Below are positions 1 to 7,801 of a DNA stretch of 62,428 nt, in pieces. Every line of letters starts with the position of its first letter. Position 1 is the first letter of the stretch. Under the pieces are notes generated by a model, which saw only the letters and a list, made by a program, of their open reading frames with translations, ran no database searches and had not been told where the DNA came from. The stretch is from NCBI GenBank assembly GCA_910588235.1, contig CAJUOQ010000010.1, forward strand, positions 1-62,428. The letters run 5' to 3'. The position numbers and the translations under genes are program-made. Source of the stretch: an uncultured Atopostipes sp. Lineage in GTDB: Bacteria > Bacillota > Bacilli > Lactobacillales > Carnobacteriaceae_A.

Positions 1-91
1 GAGTGCCAGAAATATTGATAGATTAACAAGGCCGAGAACAACTTGACACAGACGTATTTGTCCCATACCTACTTAACATAAAAATATTGTG

Positions 92-97
92 TATAAT
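92..97 (+). promoter_or_regulatory. -10 element upstream of the LURP-one-like gene
   Basis: A perfect TATAAT lies 55 bases upstream of the start codon at 153. No good -35 lies at the usual distance. A TTGACA at 43-48 is too far away to pair with it. Confidence 0.45.
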
Positions 98-152
98 GTA
101 AATATATAACTGTTCTTCATTCTCATTAATCAAAAAGTCGAAGGAGTTACTT

Positions 153-647
153 ATGCAGAAACTTTATATTCAACAAGCTGTTTTCAAGCTAACGGATCAT
201 TATCCCATTGTAAAAGAAAATCAAGAGGCAGTTTATTATGTCGATCAAACCTTCCAATTCGTCGGCAAGTTTTATACAGTGACCGACACAAATGGAGAGG
301 TTGTATTTACTTTAGAACGAGGATTTACTTTCTTCTTCCCAGTCTACACCATTACTTTTGCAAACGGAGAAACAATCACCATTCGAAACGATTTTTCTTG
401 GTTTCGCCATAAATTTACCATTGAAATTGAAGGCTTTGTATTGAATGTAGAGGGCGATTTTCTGGCGCACAACTATTCTTTATATAATGAACAGATAGAA
501 CTTGCCAGTATTAATAAAAAATGGTTGAGTTGGGGAGATACCTATGAAATCACGATCTATGATGAAACGTTTATGGATTTATCGGTAGCTGTTCTGATCG
601 CTGTCGATGAATTAATCGACACCCAGAGTAAAAATTCAAGTAGCTAG
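153..647 (+). CDS. LURP-one-related (tubby C2-like) family protein
   Basis: The 164-residue product has no signal peptide or membrane segment. It is built from alternating beta-rich stretches such as FVGKFYTVTDTNGEVVF and a central YTITF, typical of the LURP-one/DUF567 tubby-like fold, here at normal full length. The AAGGAG at 141-146 sits 6 bases before the ATG. The family's biochemical role in Firmicutes is not established, so no reaction is claimed. The gene looks monocistronic: the next transcription unit has its own promoter at 733. The family call rests on overall pattern rather than a unique motif. Confidence 0.7.
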   Translation: MQKLYIQQAVFKLTDHYPIVKENQEAVYYVDQTFQFVGKFYTVTDTNGEVVFTLERGFTFFFPVYTITFANGETITIRNDFSWFRHKFTIEIEGFVLNVEGDFLAHNYSLYNEQIELASINKKWLSWGDTYEITIYDETFMDLSVAVLIAVDELIDTQSKNSSS

Positions 648-732
648 AAAACAAGCAAGATAGGGTTGGGACATTTCTTTTTCGGACGCTTAAATAAATT
701 AACATTCGATTAAAATAAAATTAGAATAATGC

Positions 733-761
733 TTGACTTGGAAAAAAGCGAATGTTATTAT
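733..761 (+). promoter_or_regulatory. Promoter of the Phe-leader transcription unit
   Basis: TTGACT (733-738) and TATTAT (756-761) are separated by exactly 17 bases. The start should fall near 768, about 27 bases before the leader ATG. The same TTGACT-17 layout precedes the Tyr and Trp leaders. Confidence 0.75.
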
Positions 762-794
762 ACTTTCAACAACTTAACAGAGGAAGAGATAAAA

Positions 795-863
795 ATGAAT
801 AAACAACAAATGCAACAATTAAATAACTTCTTCTTCTTTAGCTTTTTTAGGTACCGTTTGTAG
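795..863 (+). CDS. Phe-rich leader peptide (22 residues)
   Basis: A short open frame begins with ATG at 795, after the ribosome site AGAGGAAGAG (780-789), and ends with TAG at 861-863. Residues 12-18 read FFFFSFF, giving six Phe codons (TTC and TTT) in seven positions, and one Tyr codon follows at residue 20. The rest of the peptide is Gln/Asn-rich and resembles no functional protein. A run of one amino acid immediately before alternative hairpins and an intrinsic terminator is the classic arrangement of ribosome-sensing attenuation. The peptide is therefore interpreted as a sensor of charged tRNA-Phe controlling the binding-protein gene at 1078. The coding reading and RNA folds are visible; the function is inferred. 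Confidence 0.88.
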   Translation: MNKQQMQQLNNFFFFSFFRYRL

Positions 864-1046
864 ACGTAACACAAAGCATTATGGATACAAACGCAGTCAT
901 CAAACTGAATTGTATCTCTAATGGCTAAAGCTTTTTAAGTTGGGAAAGCCACCTAGAGAAAATAATCTAAGTGGTTGTTTCATCTCCATACATAAATAAA
1001 AATTTAACACATCCACTTAGGTTATAAACCTAAGTGGATTTTTTTT
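855..1046 (+). promoter_or_regulatory. Phe attenuator: seven-segment antiterminator/terminator relay
   Basis: Complementary segments can be traced in order: S1 855-862 (CGTTTGTA, over the leader stop), S2 884-893 (GATACAAACG), S3 910-916 and 922-926 (TTGTATC, TGGCT), S4 947-957 (AGCCACCTAGA), S5 966-974 (TCTAAGTGG), S6 1013-1021 (CCACTTAGG), S7 1029-1037. Alternatives are S1:S2, S3:S4 and S5:S6 (antitermination) against S2:S3, S4:S5 and S6:S7 (termination). S6:S7 is a 12-bp hairpin (1012-1038) followed by eight T. A ribosome at the stop codon would cover S1 and favour termination. A ribosome waiting at the first Phe codons (from 828) leaves S1 free. S3:S4 is the weakest pairing, with 5 bp. 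Confidence 0.8.
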
Positions 1047-1077
1047 AGAAAAAATGAAAAAGAAAGAAGGAATAGAA

Positions 1078-2037
1078 ATGAAAAAATGGTTAATTAGTCT
1101 ATTGATGGTCGGACTTGTTGTGCTAGGAGCTTGTGGCTCAGAAGAAGCAGGCAGTGCTGATGAAAGCCTTAAAATTGGGACTTTAAATTTTATTGATCAC
1201 GAATCCTTGACGGCTGCTGAAGAAGGATTCTATCAAGCGTTGGAAGACAATGGTTATGTGGAGGGAGAAAAACTTGAAATTGAATCCGTTAGTGCTCAAG
1301 GCTCTCAAGATAATTTAAATCCGATGGCGGAGCAATTAGCAAGTGGAAATGATTTGATATTATCTTTAGGGACAGCACCGACACAAGCACTCGCGAATGT
1401 TGAACAAGAAAAGCCGATTCTATTCACAGCTGTAACGGACCCCGTAGATTCTGGCTTAGTAGAAAGTCAAGAGGCACCTGGAGGAAATATTACAGGAACG
1501 AGTGACTATATGCCGATCGACAAGCAAATTGATCTTCTTCTCTCACTTGATGATCAAGCTGAAGCGGTCGGAGTCATTTATAATTCGAGTGAGCCGAACT
1601 CGAGCGTGCAAGCAAAAGAAGCCGTTCAGCTCATTGAAGAGGCAGGACTTGAGCCTGTAGTGACTACAGTTACTTCTACTAATGATGTTCAACAAAATTT
1701 AACGAGTATAATTAACGATATCGATCTTTTATATGTTCCGACAGACAATACGATCGCCGGGACAATGCCAACAGTAAAAGATATTACTGTCGAAAACCAA
1801 ATTCCATCAGTTCTGGGGGCCCCTGAAATGGTGGAAGCAGGAGGACTTGCTACCTATAGTGTTGATTATCATTCACTAGGCTATCAAGCAGGGGAGTTAG
1901 CAGTTGATATATTAAACGGTGAAGCTGAACCAGCAACCACCCCTTATGAAAATGCCGAAGAATTAGTCCTTGTTGTGAATGAAGAAGTTGCTGAAGCTTT
2001 AGACATTGACCCAGAATCTATTCAAATACCCGAATAA
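1078..2037 (+). CDS. ABC transporter substrate-binding lipoprotein, predicted phenylalanine/aromatic
   Basis: This is an exported lipoprotein of the ABC_sub_bind/TrpX family (319 residues). Its signal peptide ends in the lipobox LGAC. Family stretches shared with the paralogues at 2470 and 39259 include APGGN, FNSSEPNS-like (here YNSSEPNS), TSTNDVQQ and PTDNT. An in-frame ATG at 1054 exists, but AGAAGG just before 1078 identifies the second ATG as the start. No permease or ATPase follows directly, because the next genes are behind the Tyr attenuator. It probably shares the permease and ATPase encoded at 3480-5186. The Phe-rich leader upstream is the evidence for the substrate; the family alone does not specify it. 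Confidence 0.82.
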   Translation: MKKWLISLLMVGLVVLGACGSEEAGSADESLKIGTLNFIDHESLTAAEEGFYQALEDNGYVEGEKLEIESVSAQGSQDNLNPMAEQLASGNDLILSLGTAPTQALANVEQEKPILFTAVTDPVDSGLVESQEAPGGNITGTSDYMPIDKQIDLLLSLDDQAEAVGVIYNSSEPNSSVQAKEAVQLIEEAGLEPVVTTVTSTNDVQQNLTSIINDIDLLYVPTDNTIAGTMPTVKDITVENQIPSVLGAPEMVEAGGLATYSVDYHSLGYQAGELAVDILNGEAEPATTPYENAEELVLVVNEEVAEALDIDPESIQIPE

Positions 2038-2060
2038 TTTTTAACTACTATCAAGTACCA

Positions 2061-2095
2061 GGCAAACTTCAACAAACAGTAGGTGGAAGTTTCCC
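2061..2095 (+). other. Stem-loop after the first binding-protein gene
   Basis: GGCAAACTTC (2061-2070) can pair with GAAGTTTCCC (2086-2095) with one mismatch. There is no T-run, so it is unlikely to be an efficient intrinsic terminator. It could be a 3' stabilising or processing hairpin, and it leaves read-through into the Tyr leader possible. Confidence 0.35.
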
Positions 2096-2132
2096 TGTTA
2101 TCAAAATTAATTAGGAAAAAATGATTAAAGGA

Positions 2133-2161
2133 TTGACTTGTGTTTTTAATTAGATTATCAT
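2133..2161 (+). promoter_or_regulatory. Promoter of the Tyr-leader operon
   Basis: TTGACT (2133-2138) and TATCAT (2156-2161) have a 17-base spacer. The layout matches the Phe and Trp leader promoters. Confidence 0.72.
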
Positions 2162-2191
2162 GAGTGCATCATTAAAAAAGGAGTGGAAAAC

Positions 2192-2263
2192 ATGCTAAAA
2201 ACAACTGAATCATTCAATCATTTAGTGTCACTTTTCCACTATTATTATAGCTATTATAGATAA
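2192..2263 (+). CDS. Tyr-rich leader peptide (23 residues)
   Basis: ATG at 2192 follows AAGGAG (2178-2183) and the frame closes with TAA at 2261-2263. Residues 16-23 read HYYYSYYR: five Tyr codons, all TAT, interrupted by one Ser codon. This is the same architecture as the FFFFSFF run in the Phe leader, with Tyr in place of Phe. Immediately after the stop codon comes CGTTTGTA, the segment that overlaps the stop codon in the Phe leader. The peptide is interpreted as a sensor of charged tRNA-Tyr for the operon starting at 2470. Sequence and pairing are seen directly; the regulatory role is inferred. Confidence 0.88.
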   Translation: MLKTTESFNHLVSLFHYYYSYYR

Positions 2264-2435
2264 CGTTTGTATGCATACTACATGGATACAGACGACATTT
2301 AACATGTTTGTATCTATGGTGGCTATAAAATGAACACTAGTCACGTAGATAAAATAATCTACAGTGGCTATTCAATTCCATTTATAAGACCCTTTCACAC
2401 CTACTGAGATTATTTTATCGATGTAGGTGTTTTTT
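2264..2435 (+). promoter_or_regulatory. Tyr attenuator: seven-segment antiterminator/terminator relay
   Basis: Segments: S1 2264-2272 (CGTTTGTAT), S2 2285-2294 (GATACAGACG), S3 2304-2325 (ends GTGGCTA), S4 2338-2350 (TAGTCACGTAGAT), S5 2348-2370, S6 2397-2419, S7 2423-2430 (GTAGGTGT). Termination set: S2:S3, S4:S5 (13 bp, one bulge), and S6:S7 with ACACCTAC:GTAGGTGT plus a T-run. Antitermination set: S1:S2, S3:S4 (7 bp), and S5:S6, where GATAAAATAATCT (2348-2360) is perfectly complementary to 2407-2419. Parity and position relative to the leader stop match the Phe element, and several blocks are shared in sequence. Confidence 0.82.
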
Positions 2436-2469
2436 ATTTTCAAATAATGAAGAGAAAGAGGGAAAGAAA

Positions 2470-3447
2470 ATGGATATGATGAAGAAATTTTCAAAAGGGT
2501 TACTTGGTTTTGGTTTTTTGTTGATTGTATTGGGATTAGGAGCTTGCGGACGCACAGAGAGTACTGGTGAAGAACCCTATGAGGTCGGAATTCTTCTTTC
2601 GGCTGAACATAGTGCTTTAACTTCTGCTCAAGAAGGTTTTATTGAAGAATTAGAAGCAAATAATTTTATTGACGGTGAAAATATAAACATTAATATTTTG
2701 AATTCACAAGGTTCCTCGGGCAATCTTCATGACATGGCTCAGCAACTTGCGAATGATAGTGACTTAATGTTAGGAATTTCAACGTCAGCTGCCCAATCAT
2801 TAGCGGCTGTCGATGAAGAAACACCGATTCTATTTACAGCGACAACAGATCCAGAAGGAGCAGGTTTGGTTGAATCAGTAGAAGCACCGGGAGGGAATGT
2901 GACAGGAACGAGTGACATGGTCCCTTTTGAAGAACAAATTGATCTATTGATTTCAATTGTTCCCGAATCAGAGCGAGTAGGTATTATTTTTAATTCAAGC
3001 GAACCAAATTCGCAAGTACAAGCTGATCTCGCTTCACAAGCTATTGAAGCCTCAGGGCGCGAAGCAGTGATCATGACAGTCACCAGTACAAATGATGTAC
3101 AACAAGTAGCTGAAAGATTGGCAAGCGAAGTGGATGCGATCTACATTCCAACCGACAATACTTTATCCAGTGCAGCTACCACGGTCGGTGACATCGCTAT
3201 TGAGCACCAGATTCCGATTGTAGCGGGCTCCATTGATCATACGGCGGAAGGTGGATTAGCCACATACGGGATTGATTACCACTCATTAGGAAAACAAACA
3301 GGTAAGATGGCCGTGGAAATTCTCGAAAAAGGGACAGAGCCGGCAGATCTTCCCGTAGAAACGGCAGAAAAATTAGATTTATTTGTGAATGAAGAGATGG
3401 CAGAAGCTTTAGGAATTGATCCAAGTTCAATCCAAATAGAAGAGTAA
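2470..3447 (+). CDS. ABC transporter substrate-binding lipoprotein, predicted tyrosine/aromatic
   Basis: The 325-residue product is a close paralogue of the 1078 gene. It has a signal peptide with lipobox LGAC (mature protein starts at the Cys of GACG) and the family stretches APGGNVTGTSD, FNSSEPNS, TSTNDVQQ and PTDNT. AGAGGGAAAG precedes the ATG at 2470; in-frame ATGs at 2476 and 2479 are alternatives. It is the first gene of a binding protein-permease-ATPase operon controlled by the Tyr attenuator. The family includes streptococcal tryptophan-type transporters, so aromatic uptake is known for relatives. Tyrosine specificity is inferred from the leader codons only. Confidence 0.83.
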   Translation: MDMMKKFSKGLLGFGFLLIVLGLGACGRTESTGEEPYEVGILLSAEHSALTSAQEGFIEELEANNFIDGENININILNSQGSSGNLHDMAQQLANDSDLMLGISTSAAQSLAAVDEETPILFTATTDPEGAGLVESVEAPGGNVTGTSDMVPFEEQIDLLISIVPESERVGIIFNSSEPNSQVQADLASQAIEASGREAVIMTVTSTNDVQQVAERLASEVDAIYIPTDNTLSSAATTVGDIAIEHQIPIVAGSIDHTAEGGLATYGIDYHSLGKQTGKMAVEILEKGTEPADLPVETAEKLDLFVNEEMAEALGIDPSSIQIEE

Positions 3448-3479
3448 CGATTAAAACGAAAAAGAATTGAGGAAAAATA

Positions 3480-4382
3480 GTGGATTTAATATTATCAAGT
3501 ATTTCGCAAGGTTTATTATGGTCAATATTAGCAATGGGTGTTTACTTAACTTATCGTATTTTAGATGTGGCGGATCTGACAGTGGAGGGGAGTTTTCCTT
3601 TAGGAGCAGCAGTCGCTAGTGCAATGATTGTGGCGGATGTTCCTGCTTGGGTTGCGACGATTGCTGCCTTCTTAGCGGGAGGTTTAGCGGGCTTAATTAC
3701 TGGCTTTTTACATGCCAAACTGAATATTCCAGCTCTCTTAGCGGGAATTGTAACGATGACTGGACTTTATTCCATTAATTTACGAATTTTAGGGCAAGCA
3801 AACCTCACATTGTTAAATTCAACCACGCTGATTAATCAGATTCAAGGATTCGGTGTCGATAAAACAATGGCAGTGTTAATTTTAGGGCTTATAGCTATCT
3901 TGCTTGTCATTGTATGTTTACATTTGTTTTTTAGTACTGAAATTGGGATGGCAGTCCGCGCAACAGGTGATAACTTAGAAATGTCTGAGGCGAATGGCAT
4001 CAATATTCAATTTACAAAAATATTAGGTTTTATGTTGGGCAATGGATTGATTTCATTATCAGGTGCTTTATTGGCTCAAAATAATGGCTATGCAGATGTC
4101 AATATGGGAATTGGAGCGATTGTCATTGGTCTGGCTTCGGTTATTATTGGCGAAACGTTCTTTTCAAATCTGACATTTGCTAGACGTTTAATCACACTAG
4201 TGATTGGATCTATCATCTATCGCTTATTGATTCTTGGTGCATTGGAAGTCAATTTCAATCCGCAAGATTTAAAACTTGTTTCAGCTGTTTTACTGGCCAT
4301 CGCACTCGCTCTTCCGACGGTTAGACAACGTTGGAACTACAAGCAAATGAAGCGCAAAAATAATAGAAGTGAGGTTCAATAA
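3480..4382 (+). CDS. ABC transporter permease, TrpY-like (BPD_transp_2 family)
   Basis: A 300-residue polytopic inner-membrane protein with about eight to nine hydrophobic segments and the early motif DLTVEGSFPLGAA, characteristic of permeases partnered with ABC_sub_bind proteins. It starts with GTG at 3480, 32 bases after the binding protein, behind TTGAGGAA. It forms the translocation path for the binding protein at 2470 and probably also for the orphan one at 1078. It ends in TAA directly abutting the ATPase ATG at 4383, so the two are translationally coupled. Its paralogue is at 38385-39254 on the minus strand. Confidence 0.87.
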   Translation: MDLILSSISQGLLWSILAMGVYLTYRILDVADLTVEGSFPLGAAVASAMIVADVPAWVATIAAFLAGGLAGLITGFLHAKLNIPALLAGIVTMTGLYSINLRILGQANLTLLNSTTLINQIQGFGVDKTMAVLILGLIAILLVIVCLHLFFSTEIGMAVRATGDNLEMSEANGINIQFTKILGFMLGNGLISLSGALLAQNNGYADVNMGIGAIVIGLASVIIGETFFSNLTFARRLITLVIGSIIYRLLILGALEVNFNPQDLKLVSAVLLAIALALPTVRQRWNYKQMKRKNNRSEVQ

Positions 4383-5186
4383 ATGACAGACATCTTAAAT
4401 GTACAAAATTTACACAAAACGTTTGAAGCGGGTACACCGAATGAAAACCATGTTTTAAAAGGTATTGACCTTCAAATGAATGAAGGAGACTTTATCTCTA
4501 TTATTGGAGGGAACGGAGCAGGGAAATCTACTTTCCTAAACAGTATTGCGGGTTCTTTTTCTGTTGATAGAGGTCAAATTGTGTTAGAAGATAAAAATAT
4601 TACCGAACTCCCTGCCAATCAACGCGCAAAATATATCAGTCGTGTTTTTCAAGACACCCGTATGGGAACAGCAAGTCGTTTAACGATTGAAGAAAATCTC
4701 TCAGTAGCTATGAAACGAGGACAAAAACGAGGATTAAGTCGTGGAATCAAAGCAAAAGATCGTGACTTTTTTAAACAAGAACTTAAAAAATTACAATTAG
4801 GCTTAGAAAATCGGTTAAGCATGGATGTCGGCTTACTTTCAGGCGGTCAACGGCAAGCTTTAACCTTATTAATGGCCACGATCGTAACACCGAAAGTCCT
4901 TTTACTCGATGAACATACGGCAGCACTTGATCCAAAAACAAGTGAAATGGTCACTGCGCTTACCGATCAACTCGTTTATGAAAAAGGCATTTCAACGTTA
5001 ATGATCACCCATAATATGCAACACGCTATTGAACAAGGCAATCGTCTGATTATGCTACATGAAGGAAATATTGTGGTGGATGTCCGTGGCGAAGAGAAAC
5101 AAAATCTAACGGTGATGGAACTGGTTAACTTATTTCAAACAAAAAGTGGCGCTGACTTATCCGACGATTCATTAATTCTTGGATAA
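4383..5186 (+). CDS. ABC transporter ATP-binding protein, TrpZ-like
   Basis: A 267-residue cytoplasmic ATPase that energises the uptake system. Walker A is GGNGAGKST near residues 40-48, the signature is LSGGQRQ, and Walker B is VLLLDEH with the catalytic Glu intact. The switch His is present (THNMQHA). The family-typical N-terminal KTFEAGTPNENHVL is shared with the minus-strand paralogue (KTFQRGTPNENHVL). The ATG follows the permease stop without a gap. No T-rich hairpin is obvious directly after the gene. Confidence 0.9.
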   Translation: MTDILNVQNLHKTFEAGTPNENHVLKGIDLQMNEGDFISIIGGNGAGKSTFLNSIAGSFSVDRGQIVLEDKNITELPANQRAKYISRVFQDTRMGTASRLTIEENLSVAMKRGQKRGLSRGIKAKDRDFFKQELKKLQLGLENRLSMDVGLLSGGQRQALTLLMATIVTPKVLLLDEHTAALDPKTSEMVTALTDQLVYEKGISTLMITHNMQHAIEQGNRLIMLHEGNIVVDVRGEEKQNLTVMELVNLFQTKSGADLSDDSLILG

Positions 5187-5341
5187 TTTTTGTTTAAAGT
5201 GAATTTCACTGCACCTTGTGTCTCTGAAAATGCTTTTTTACTCCTGATTTTATATAAAATTGAAGCCAAGTCTTTATATAATTGATTTTCTATTGTAAAC
5301 TTACATGTGGACATAATATGAAAAGATTAGGAGTCGAATCG

Positions 5342-6142
5342 TTGAATCGAGAACTTATTAAAAATACAAAACGTGTTGTTATAAAAATTGGAACAAATTC
5401 CATTATGAAATCCCCCTTAGAAGTGGATTATCGTCAATTGGATCGCATGGCTTTTGTCTGTACAAGTTTAAGACAAAGTGGCATTGAAGTGGTCCTGGTG
5501 ACTTCAGGAGCGATCGGAGTTGGAGCAAGCTTAATGAAGCTTGATAATTACCCGCAAACGATTCCTGACCAACAAGCGATATCATCTATTGGTCAAACGA
5601 CTTTAATGACTTTATATAGTCAATTTTTTAATCATTATAATCAATATGTAGGGCAGATATTATTTACAAAAGATGTCATTGAATTTCCTACTTCCTATAA
5701 GAATATGCAAAATGCTTTAAACAGACTTTTAGAAAAAAATATTATCCCGATTATTAATGAAAATGATGCAATCGCTGTGGATGAATTGAATCATGAAACA
5801 AAATTCGGAGATAATGATACGTTATCCGCTTATGTGGCTCGAACGATTAATGCTGATTTATTAGTTATTTTAAGTGATGTAGATGGCCTTTATGACGCTA
5901 ATCCTGCCGAACACCCAGACGCTCAATTGATTGCTCATGTGCCAGAAATCGACGAAAAGATTCGAAACATGGCTTCTGGTAAAGGTTCGGAATTTGCGAC
6001 AGGTGGGATGGCCACAAAATTACGCGCGGCCGAGATCATGCTAGAAAATGATCGACATATGGTGATTGCGAATGCAAAAGATCCAAGAATCGTTTTTGAA
6101 GTCCTGGAAGGGAAAAACGTCGGCACATTATTCGGTCAATAA
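5342..6142 (+). CDS. proB: Glutamate 5-kinase, short form
   Basis: ProB phosphorylates L-glutamate to gamma-glutamyl phosphate, the first step of proline synthesis. The 266-residue protein has the amino-acid-kinase start VVIKIGTNSI, the substrate region FGDNDTLSA and SDVDGLYDANP. It ends after the kinase domain, lacking the C-terminal PUA domain found in longer ProB proteins, as in many lactic bacteria. The frame is open back to 5282, but TAGGAG (5328-5333) lies 8 bases before TTG at 5342, where family homology begins, so TTG is chosen. It forms an operon with proA, 22 bases downstream. Confidence 0.92.
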   Translation: MNRELIKNTKRVVIKIGTNSIMKSPLEVDYRQLDRMAFVCTSLRQSGIEVVLVTSGAIGVGASLMKLDNYPQTIPDQQAISSIGQTTLMTLYSQFFNHYNQYVGQILFTKDVIEFPTSYKNMQNALNRLLEKNIIPIINENDAIAVDELNHETKFGDNDTLSAYVARTINADLLVILSDVDGLYDANPAEHPDAQLIAHVPEIDEKIRNMASGKGSEFATGGMATKLRAAEIMLENDRHMVIANAKDPRIVFEVLEGKNVGTLFGQ

Positions 6143-6164
6143 AAATAATAAAGGAGATTTTGAT

Positions 6165-7427
6165 ATGATGGAATTTAGTCAAAAAATGATAGATTTAGGT
6201 AAAAAAGCTAAAACAGCCGCTTATACATTGTCTTCTCTAACAACGGCAGAAAAAAATCAGGCCCTTGAAGCCATGGCAGCTGCTTTAGAAGATCAAACAG
6301 AAGAAATTATCGAAGCGAATCAAAAAGATATTCAAGCTGCTCAAGAACGAGGGATTGCTGAACCTTTAATCGAGCGTTTGACATTAAATGAAGAGCGTAT
6401 TCAAGGAATGGTCAATGGCATCCGCGAGGTAGCTGCGCTAGCGGATCCTTTAACAGTGACCGATGAAGAATGGATCAATGAAAATGGCTTACGTATCGGA
6501 CGTCGCCGTGTACCTTTAGGGGTCATTGGTATTATCTATGAATCTCGTCCAAATGTTACAGCGGACGCTTCAGCTTTAGCTTTAAAATCAGGAAATGCTA
6601 CTATTTTACGTGGGGGGAGCGAAGCCATCAATAGTAATTTAGCGATTGCTGCAGCTCTTCAAGCAGGGCTTGCCCAAACGGAAGTCCCTAAAGAAGCCAT
6701 TCAAGTCATTCCAAATACGGATCGTAAATATTCAAACGAATTAATGCGCCTCAGTGATTATGTAGACGTGTTGATTCCACGTGGAGGACAAGGATTAATT
6801 CAAGCGGTCAAAAATAATGCAACGATTCCTGTGATCGAAACAGCGAGTGGTAATTGTCACTTATACATTGAAAATACAGCGGACGTCGAAATGGCAGCGG
6901 ATATTTTATTTAATGCAAAAACACAACGTTCATCAGTGTGTAATGCGATCGAAACACTCGTGATCGATGAAAAAATTGCAGAAAAGGAATTAGCTAATTT
7001 CTTACAACCTTTAATCGATGCGAATGTTGAGATTCGTGGAGACGAAAAAACAGAACAATTGGTAGAAGAAAAGATTCAAAAAGCGACAGATGACGACTAC
7101 GCAGAAGAGTTTTTAGCTTTAATCTTAGCCGTGAAGGTTGTGAATGGTTATGAGGAAGCTGTTGATCATATTGCGAAGTATTCAACGCATCACTCAGAGT
7201 CCATTGTGACAAAAGATTATCAACGAGCGCAAGATTTCTTGAATGATGTCGATTCCGCTGCAGTTTACGTCAACGCATCTACTCGTTTCACAGATGGCGA
7301 AGTCTTTGGCTTTGGTGGCGAAATTGGGATCAGTACTCAAAAAATACATGCTCGTGGGCCAATGGGACTTGAAGCACTCACAAGTTATAAATACGTGATT
7401 CAAGGTGAAGGACAAATTCGCGAGTAA
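6165..7427 (+). CDS. proA: Glutamate-5-semialdehyde dehydrogenase (gamma-glutamyl phosphate reductase)
   Basis: ProA reduces gamma-glutamyl phosphate with NADPH to glutamate semialdehyde, which cyclises to pyrroline-5-carboxylate. The 420-residue length is standard. Visible motifs are GVIGIIYESRPNVT, IPRGGQGLI and the catalytic Cys in KTQRSSVCNAIETL. AAGGAG (6151-6156) is 8 bases before ATG 6165, with a second in-frame ATG at 6168. The upstream frame extension into proB is not used. ProC, needed to finish the pathway, is not in this window. Confidence 0.94.
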   Translation: MMEFSQKMIDLGKKAKTAAYTLSSLTTAEKNQALEAMAAALEDQTEEIIEANQKDIQAAQERGIAEPLIERLTLNEERIQGMVNGIREVAALADPLTVTDEEWINENGLRIGRRRVPLGVIGIIYESRPNVTADASALALKSGNATILRGGSEAINSNLAIAAALQAGLAQTEVPKEAIQVIPNTDRKYSNELMRLSDYVDVLIPRGGQGLIQAVKNNATIPVIETASGNCHLYIENTADVEMAADILFNAKTQRSSVCNAIETLVIDEKIAEKELANFLQPLIDANVEIRGDEKTEQLVEEKIQKATDDDYAEEFLALILAVKVVNGYEEAVDHIAKYSTHHSESIVTKDYQRAQDFLNDVDSAAVYVNASTRFTDGEVFGFGGEIGISTQKIHARGPMGLEALTSYKYVIQGEGQIRE

Positions 7428-7470
7428 AAATATTATATTAACATAAGGTTAGAATTAAATTAGAAAACAC

Positions 7471-7499
7471 TTGACAATATATTTTATTACAGCTACAAT
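7471..7499 (+). promoter_or_regulatory. Promoter of the T-box leader
   Basis: TTGACA (7471-7476) and TACAAT (7494-7499) with a 17-base spacer precede the structured leader of the symporter gene. Confidence 0.78.
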
Positions 7500-7506
7500 C
7501 TTTTAA

Positions 7507-7801
7507 AGTTAATCATACATTTTAGATAATCACTTACTTTGACGAGACGAGTAACTTATCGATACAGATACAGAAAGCCTTCTGAGATGAGAAGAGGCAC
7601 TGCAGAAATAAGTGAAAACTACCTCTGAGTAAATTTAAAAGTTTAAACTTTTAAACGGATTGCAACCGATAGATTGCCGGGTATAATTTTTGTACCGTTG
7701 AGGTATCTTTTGTACAAAAGATATGAATAAGGGTGGTAACACGGAAGTATCCGTCCCTTTGCCTAACATTATGAGAGGCGAAGGGGCGGATACTTTTTTT
7801 T
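7507..7801 (+). promoter_or_regulatory. T-box riboswitch leader
   Basis: The leader carries the T-box element AGGGTGGTAACACGG (7730-7744) and a strong terminator (7745-7764 paired with 7776-7795, then a T-run to 7801). In Stem I, AGTA and GAA flank the specifier stem (ACTTAT/ATAAGT). The specifier loop reads GAAAACTACC, so the specifier codon could be ACT (Thr), AAC (Asn) or TAC (Tyr). The UGGU bulge fits a tRNA with discriminator A. The T-box core has AAC where ACC is usual. The element should raise read-through into the symporter when the cognate tRNA is uncharged. Confidence 0.9.

Noticed and set aside
648..1077. T-box in front of the first binding-protein gene
   Set aside because: No AGGGTGG core and no Stem I motifs; instead a Phe-rich leader peptide and alternative hairpins are present.
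2739..3083. Minus-strand frame within the Tyr receptor gene
   Set aside because: No ribosome site, and the overlapping gene on the other strand has clear homology.
5187..5341. Regulatory element before proB (AGTGAATTTCACT palindrome near 5200)
   Set aside because: The palindrome is short, far from the start, and not linked to a clear promoter or terminator.
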